This document shows, one piece after another, positions 58,904 to 64,000 of a stretch of DNA of 64,000 nt. The stretch's first letter is position 1; every line of letters starts with the position of its first letter. A program made the translations under genes and the position numbers. The notes under the pieces were generated by a model. It made no database searches and was not told the DNA's origin. It saw only the letters and a list, made by a program, of their open reading frames with translations. The DNA comes from Progne subis subis. Its lineage: Eukaryota > Chordata > Aves > Passeriformes > Hirundinidae. The DNA lies in contig JAKJHU010000666.1 in assembly GCA_022316685.1 (NCBI GenBank), forward strand, positions 62,001-126,000. The letters are read 5' to 3'.

Positions 58904-60148
58904 ATGCTGAGGGAGTACCTTGCCCCTGTAGTAGCCTCATTAGCCCCAGCTGCTGAGAAACCCTCCCCCTGCCCCGACAAAGGAGAGTCTGATGGTGCAG
59001 CAGCGGAACCCACAGACGTTACAACCGTCCAGGTTCCAGCTGAACCACAGGAGCAGCCACAGCCAGCAGCAGTGGCCCCTGTGGAAACAAAGAAGTACAA
59101 GGTGAAATCAGAGCACCCAGGCAACAAGGATAAGAAAGGAGGGCCCTCACAACCCGCGGGGGACTCAGAGGTTGAGATCATCACCGAGTCCCTGACATAT
59201 GAAAGTCTCCGCAATCTGCAGAAAGATCTTGCACGACGGGGACGTGAGGCTTATACAGCCTGGTTAGTTCGCGTCTGGGACCTTATAGGTACAGGCGTGA
59301 AGCTAGATAGTAGTGAGGCAAGGAATTTGGGACCCTTGACCCAGGACTCGGGTGTGAATCAGGTATTTGTAAGGGAGCCAGGGCCCCTTTCCCTTTGGGA
59401 GCGGCTTTTAATGAGTGTAAGGGAGAGGTTTGTCCACAGAGACAGAATGCAGGAGCACCATCATAGAATGCGCTGGAAGACCCTTGAGGAAGGGATCCAA
59501 CAGCTGAGAGAAGTGGCAGTATTGGAGGTACTCTTTGGGAGGGGTGGACAGCATGATAATGACCCCGACAAAGTCAGGTGCACAGGGCAAATGCTGTGGA
59601 ACCTGGCAACTCTAGGACCATCTCAATACGCCACATTCATTGCAACAATTAATGCCGATAACAACCGAGAGACAGTGGGTTCTGTGGCCAACAAGCTCAG
59701 AAATTATGAGAGTATGATCAGTGGCCCAATGCAGGCTCAGGTCTCTGCCATGGTTAAGGAACTCAGAGAGGAGATGAGGGAGGTGAGGGAGGAGATGAGG
59801 AGGAACAGTTCCTGTGTGGCACCGGTGCGAGTTACAGGCCCCAGAGTCAGAGCTCAACGGCCCCCAGCTAGAGAGAGAGGGTACACCCCACGAGCTGACC
59901 TGTGGTTCTTCCTGAGTGACCATGGGGAAGACATGGGAAGGTGGCATGGGAAACCCACTTCTGCCCTGGCAGCACGGGTGCGTGAGCTCAAAGAGAGAAA
60001 CACTAACCGAGGGGGTTCCACTAAGATGAAGGTAGCCTCAACCTCACATGACCAAGCTGCCAGGTATTATAGAAGTGAGGATATGTCAGATCCCTGTGAA
60101 GGAACCTCTACCATGTATGCCCAGGAAGGGAGTAATGACCAGTGCTAG
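58904..60148 (+). CDS. gag: ERV-B Gag-like protein (core and C-terminal part, open)
   Basis: Open for 414 codons from the first ATG at 58904 (the frame is open a little further, to about 58865) to a TAG at 60146-60148. Proline/acid-rich linker first, then a core aligned with ERV-A Gag: LTYESLRNLQKDLARRGREA, WLVRVWDLIG, EARNLG, SLWERLLMSVRERF, RWKTLEEGIQQLREVAV. A heptad-rich stretch (MVKELREEMREVREEMRRN) and the shared block LWFFLSDHGEDMGRWHG follow. There is no zinc knuckle. Identity to ERV-A Gag is low (about a third to a half, by eye), much lower than in pol. The N-terminal membrane module has been cut off by frameshifts, so the present product would differ from the ancestral one. Confidence 0.85.
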   Translation: MLREYLAPVVASLAPAAEKPSPCPDKGESDGAAAEPTDVTTVQVPAEPQEQPQPAAVAPVETKKYKVKSEHPGNKDKKGGPSQPAGDSEVEIITESLTYESLRNLQKDLARRGREAYTAWLVRVWDLIGTGVKLDSSEARNLGPLTQDSGVNQVFVREPGPLSLWERLLMSVRERFVHRDRMQEHHHRMRWKTLEEGIQQLREVAVLEVLFGRGGQHDNDPDKVRCTGQMLWNLATLGPSQYATFIATINADNNRETVGSVANKLRNYESMISGPMQAQVSAMVKELREEMREVREEMRRNSSCVAPVRVTGPRVRAQRPPARERGYTPRADLWFFLSDHGEDMGRWHGKPTSALAARVRELKERNTNRGGSTKMKVASTSHDQAARYYRSEDMSDPCEGTSTMYAQEGSNDQC

Positions 60149-60182
60149 AGGGGCCCTGCCTCTAGCCAGGGAGAGGCACGGG
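60146..60182 (+). promoter_or_regulatory. ERV-B gag TAG with downstream stem-loop (putative readthrough signal)
   Basis: TAG-AGGGG-CCCTGCCTCT, loop AGCCAGGG, then AGAGGC-A-C-GGG. About ten base pairs with one bulged C. The loop-side and outer-stem sequences differ from ERV-A but pairing is kept, and the pol frame continues in phase with gag. Stop suppression is inferred, not shown. Confidence 0.7.
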
Positions 60183-60490
60183 AAAACCGGATCTATTGGA
60201 TGGTGTGGATTCGATGGCCTGGCACATCAGAGCCACAGAAATACGAAGCTTTAGTTGATACTGGTTCGCAGTGTACACTGATACCATCGGAATATGTGGG
60301 GACAGAACCTATTTCCATTGCCGGGGTGACAGGGGGATCACAGGAATTGACTCTGTTGGAAGCCGAGGTGAGCCTGACCGGGAAGGAGTGGCAGAAACAT
60401 CCAATTGTGACTGGCTCAGGGGCCCCGTGTATTTTGGGCATAGACTTCCTCCGGAATGGCTATTACAAAGACTCTAAAGGACTCAGGTGA
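60149..60490 (+). pseudogene. pol: ERV-B protease part of pro-pol, ended by TGA
   Basis: In frame with gag after the TAG. Contains the aspartic protease motif DTGSQ, the flap-like IAGVTGG and the C-terminal ILGIDFLRNG, as in ERV-A (about four fifths identical residues). A TGA at 60488-60490 stands where ERV-A has a Trp codon, in otherwise aligned sequence. The frame is open again immediately after, so this is a single nonsense change. Confidence 0.85.
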
Positions 60491-62413
60491 GCTTTTGGAA
60501 TAGCAGCTGTGGAGGCAGAGGGCATTAAGAAATTGAATGGCTTGCCTGGACTGTCGGAGAACCCATCTGCAGTAGGACTCCTAAAGGTAGAAGAGCAACG
60601 AGTTCCAGTTGCCACCTCGACGGTGCACCGCCGACAGTACCGGACAAATCGAGATGCCGTGATCCCCATCCACAAGATGATCCGTGAGCTGGAGAGCCAA
60701 GGGGTGGTCAGCAAAACCCACTCACCCTTCAACAGCCCCATCTGGCCTGTGCGCAAGTCTGACGGAGAATGGAGATTGACTGTGGACTACCGTGCCTTGA
60801 ACGAAGTGACTCCACCTTTGAGCGCTGCTGTGCCGGACATGCTGGAACTCCAGTACGAGCTGGAGTCCAAGGCAGCAAAATGGTACGCCACCATTGACAT
60901 TGCTAACGCATTTTTCTCCATTCCTCTGGCTGCAGAATGCAGGCCTCAGTTTGCTTTCACCTGGAGGGGCGTGCAGTACACCTGGAACCGACTGCCCCAG
61001 GGGTGGAAACACAGCCCCACCATCTGCCATGGACTGATCCAGGCTGCACTGGAAAAGGGTGAGGCTCCGGAGCACCTACAGTATATCGATGACATCATTG
61101 TGTGGGGGAACACGGCAATGGAAGTGTTTGAGAAAGGAGAGAAGATCATCCAAATTCTCCTGAAAGCTGGTTTTGCCATCAAGCAGAGCAAGGTCAAGGG
61201 ACCTGCCCGAGAGATCCAGTTCCTGGGAGTAAAGTGGCAAGATGGACGGCGGCAGATTCCCACTGAGGTCATCAATAAGATCACCGCAATGTCTCCACCG
61301 ACCAGCAAGAAGGAAACACAAGCTTTCCTAGGCGCCATAGGTTTCTGGAGAATGCACATTCCTGAGTACAGCCAGATTGTGAGCCCTCTCTACCTGGTCA
61401 CCCGCAAGAAGAATGATTTCCACTGGGGCCCTGAACAGCAACAAGCCTTTGCCCAGATCAAGCAGGAAATCGCTCATGCAGTAGCCCTTGGCCCAGTCAG
61501 GACAGGACCAGATGTGAAGAACGTGCTCTACTCAGCAGCCGGGAACAATGGCCTGTCCTGGAGCCTTTGGCAGAAGGTGCCTGGGGAGACTCGGGGCCGA
61601 CCACTGGGATTCTGGAGCCGAAGCTACAGAGGGTCTGAAGCCAACTACACTCCAACAGAGAAGGAAATCTTGGCCGCCTATGAAGGAGTTCAAGCTGCCT
61701 CAGAGGTGATTGGCACAGAAGCACAACTCCTGCTGGCACCTCGACTACCAGTGCTGGGGTGGATGTTTAAAGGAAAGGTTCCCTCCACCCATCATGCCAC
61801 CGACGCCACGTGGAGCAAATGGATTGCCCTCATCACTCAGCGTGCCCGCATTGGAAACCCAAATCGCCCTGGGATTTTGGAGATAATTACAAACTGGCCA
61901 GAAGGTGAGAACTTTGGTCTCACAGATGAAGAGGAGCAGGAACAAGTGACACGTGCAGAAGAGGGTCCACCATACAACCAACTACCAGCAGAAGAAACAC
62001 GCTATGCTCTTTTCACTGATGGATCCTGCCGCATCGTAGGGATGAACCGGAAGTGGAAAGCAGCTGTATGGAGCCCCACACGACAGGTTGCAGAAGCCAC
62101 TGAAGGAGAAGGTGGGTCAAGCCAACTTGCTGAACTCAAAGCTGTTCAACTGGCCCTGGACATTGCTGAAAGAGAGAAGTGGCCAAAGCTCTACCTCTAC
62201 ACTGATTCGTGGATGGTAGCCAATGCTCTATGGGGTTGGCTGGACAGGTGGAAAAAGGCCAATTGGCAGCGTAGAGGAAAGCCAATCTGGGCTGCAGATG
62301 AGTGGAAGGACATTGCCACTAGGGTAGAGAAGCTACCTGTCAAAGTCCGTCATGTAGATGCCCATGTCCCCAAGAGTCGGGCTAATGAGGAGCACCGAAC
62401 AACGAGCAGGTAG
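60491..62413 (+). pseudogene. pol: ERV-B reverse transcriptase and RNase H
   Basis: Same frame as the protease part. The first ATG is at 60509. RT has LPQGW and YIDD (61082-61093), then the connection domain, then RNase H with FTDGS, AELKA and YTDSW. Nucleotide identity to ERV-A here is very high (about 96-98% in the stretches compared by eye). A one-base deletion at about 62394-62400 (CACCGAACAACG versus the 13-base counterpart in ERV-A) shifts the frame, and it ends at 62413. That removes the last RNase H catalytic Asp region from this frame and separates it from integrase. Confidence 0.9.
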
Positions 62414-63330
62414 ATCAAGCTGCAAAGATAGAGGTGTCAAAGATAGACTTAGATTGGGAACACAAGGGAGAGTTGTTCCTAGCTCGATGGGCCCATGATG
62501 CCTCAGGCCATCAGGGCAGAGATGCCACCTATAAGTGGGCACGAGACCGAGGGGTGGATCTAACCATGGACAGTATTTCTCAGGTTATCCATGACTGTGA
62601 GACGTGTGCTACCATCAAACAGGCCAAGCGGGTGAAGCCCCTATGGTATGGTGGGCGATGGTCCAAATATAAGTACGGGGAAGCCTGGCAGATTGACTAC
62701 ATCACCCTTCCCCAAACCCGCCAAGGCAAGCGCTATGTGCTGACCATGGTGGAAGCCACCACTGGATGGTTGGAGACCTACCCTGTGCCTCACGCTACTG
62801 CCCGGAACACCACCCTGGGCCTTGAAAAGCAAATCCTGTGGAGACATGGTACCCCTGAGAGGATTGAGTCAGACAATGGGACTCATTTCAAGAACAGCCT
62901 TATAAACACCTGGGCTAGAGAACATGGCATTGAGTGGGTGTACCATATTCCTTATCATGCGCCAGCAGCTGGGAAAGTTGAACGGTGCAATGGCCTGCTT
63001 AAAACCACTTTGAAGGCACTGGGTGGGGGGACTTTCAAGAACTGGGAGATTAATTTAGCAAAGGCCACCTGGTTAGTGAACACTCGAGGTTCCACCAACC
63101 GAGCAGGCCCTGCCCAGTCTGAGCCCCTGAGAACAAGAGATGGAGATAAGGTTCCAGTGGTACACATGAGAGGAATGCTGGGAAAAACTGTCTGGATTAA
63201 TTCTGCCTCCAGCAAAGACAATCCCGCTCGTGGGGTGGTTTTTGCTCAGGGACCTGGCTGCACATGGTGGGTGATGCAAAAGGATGGAGAGACCCGCTGC
63301 ATACCTCAAGGGGACCTTGTTTTTCGGTGA
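62414..63330 (+). pseudogene. pol: ERV-B integrase (separated by frameshift)
   Basis: Continues the pol homology in the next frame; the first possible in-frame start is only a GTG at 62434. Contains the HHCC zinc domain (HDASGH...CETC) and the catalytic triad at positions 62695-62697 (Asp), 62872-62874 (Asp) and 62980-62982 (Glu), the last two 35 residues apart. A Tyr to Cys change follows the catalytic Glu compared with ERV-A (ERCNG versus ERYNG). The C-terminal ~90 residues diverge from ERV-A more than the core. It ends with GDLVFR and a TGA at 63328-63330. Confidence 0.9.
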
Positions 63331-63438
63331 ATACTGTGACTGTGTCTGTATTTATATTCACGTGTATATATATGTATATTATTTAAAGGTTTAAATTCAA
63401 TATAATATGTTAGGGTGGGAAAAATTCGGGGTGGATAA

Positions 63439-64000
63439 TGTTGAGGGTTAAGTTCTCCTGTAGAATTTTTCGCCCCCCGCCCCGTTTAAGTAGGGGCAGT
63501 TTAAGCGGTGCTTAACCTGACAAAAGAAGTTGATCACTTGGTTTTGGGGAAGGGAGGAGGCTCCGGAGAGAGCTGGGGGGTGGCCTCACTTCTCTCAGCT
63601 TTCCCGGGGAGGACGGTCGGACTACGGGTAGCTGCCTGGAGTCCACAGCTAACGGAGGAGTTTGGTCCTGGGAATTCTATCGTCTGTTGGAGCGCCCAGG
63701 AATTCGGAGTTTCTTCGTTACCCTGCTGGATTTTGGGTCAGCCCGGGGTCCAGCTGCTGCGGGTTCTTCGGCACTGCCCACTTTGCCTGCCGGGGCACCC
63801 CCTGCCTGCCTGCTGAGGACAAATCCATCGCTTCCAGCTTGCAGCCATCAGCGACAGACTTTGCCACCGTTTGCCCTCAGGTTCTTGGTTCTGTTTTACT
63901 GTTATTATAAGTGCTGTTGTTGTTTGTCTGTCCTGTTATATTTACTAGTAAAGGACTGTTATTCCTTTTCCCTATAGCTCTGACCGAAAGTTTTTTTTTA
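63439..64000 (+). repeat. ERV-B 3' LTR (cut by window end)
   Basis: 562 bases collinear with the 5' LTR. Differences seen by eye: one C/G near 63471, one C/T near 63754, one G deleted near 63881, and one extra T in the final T run. It is preceded by the purine-rich GGTGGGAAAAATTCGGGGTG. Confidence 0.94.

Larger units (their letters stand above)
57635..64000 (+). mobile_element. ERV-B: young but broken endogenous retrovirus, env-less, runs off the window
   Basis: A provirus in the PLPPR1 sense orientation. Order: 5' LTR (57635-58267), primer-binding site, hydrophobic leader-coded module with a frameshift, gag (to 60148), TAG plus stem-loop, protease, RT-RNase H, integrase (to 63330), purine-rich tract, 3' LTR (63439 on, cut by the window end). 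The ~110 bases between pol and LTR leave no room for env. The LTRs differ by about two substitutions and two single-base indels in 562 comparable bases, so insertion was very recent. Pol is nevertheless broken by a TGA and a 1-nt deletion. Possible target sequence before the LTR is CATGT or ACATGT; the other side is outside the window. Confidence 0.95.

Noticed and set aside
1..64000. CRISPR arrays, tRNA or rRNA genes, bacterial operons
   Set aside because: No regularly spaced repeats, no cloverleaf or ribosomal blocks, and the composition and repeats are those of a bird nuclear genome.

Overview
The window looks like a piece of a songbird (passerine) genome. Two things point there. The interspersed repeats are chicken-repeat-1 (CR1) LINE 3' ends plus many avian-type retroviral LTRs. 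One short exon at 22321-22428 also matches the first coding exon of PLPPR1 (phospholipid phosphatase-related protein 1), which I recall as Z-linked in chicken. No other host exon, RNA gene, CRISPR array or bacterial-type gene was found. Positions 1-22320 are therefore read as PLPPR1 intron 1, and 22429-64000 as intron 2, more than 41 kb long. The intron assignment is inference; the exon with its splice signals is seen directly.

Left part (1-29302): AT-rich intron carrying a truncated LTR at the window edge (1-202), two or three CR1 fragments, LTR remnants near 8.2-8.6 kb, 13.8-14.5 kb and 26.3-26.7 kb, T/G-rich low-complexity DNA, and the PLPPR1 exon.

Middle part (29303-57634): a nearly complete endogenous retrovirus on the minus strand (ERV-A, 29303-35983). 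It has two LTRs about 1% different, an open gag, and an open pro-pol directly behind a single in-frame TAG, with no env. Next come AT-rich intron with microsatellites, then an old 3.3-kb deletion derivative (ERV-C, 46737-50036, minus strand) flanked by a perfect 6-bp target duplication, holding gag remnants joined to an integrase tail. Two solo LTRs follow, one of them (51192-51793) with a perfect 5-bp duplication, and another CR1.

Right part (57635-64000): a young second retrovirus (ERV-B, plus strand) running off the window. Its LTRs differ at only about two substitutions, yet it is broken: frameshifts at the gag N-terminus, a TGA in protease/early pol, and a 1-nt deletion at the RNase H/integrase junction. 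It has no env.

The most interesting signal is in ERV-A and ERV-B. Their gag genes are strongly diverged but share a leader-encoded, multi-pass hydrophobic N-terminal module with a conserved N-x-T sequon, lack a zinc knuckle, and end in a TAG followed by the same stem-loop, a likely readthrough device. Their pol cores are nearly identical while pol edges, gag and LTRs are not, which suggests recombination.
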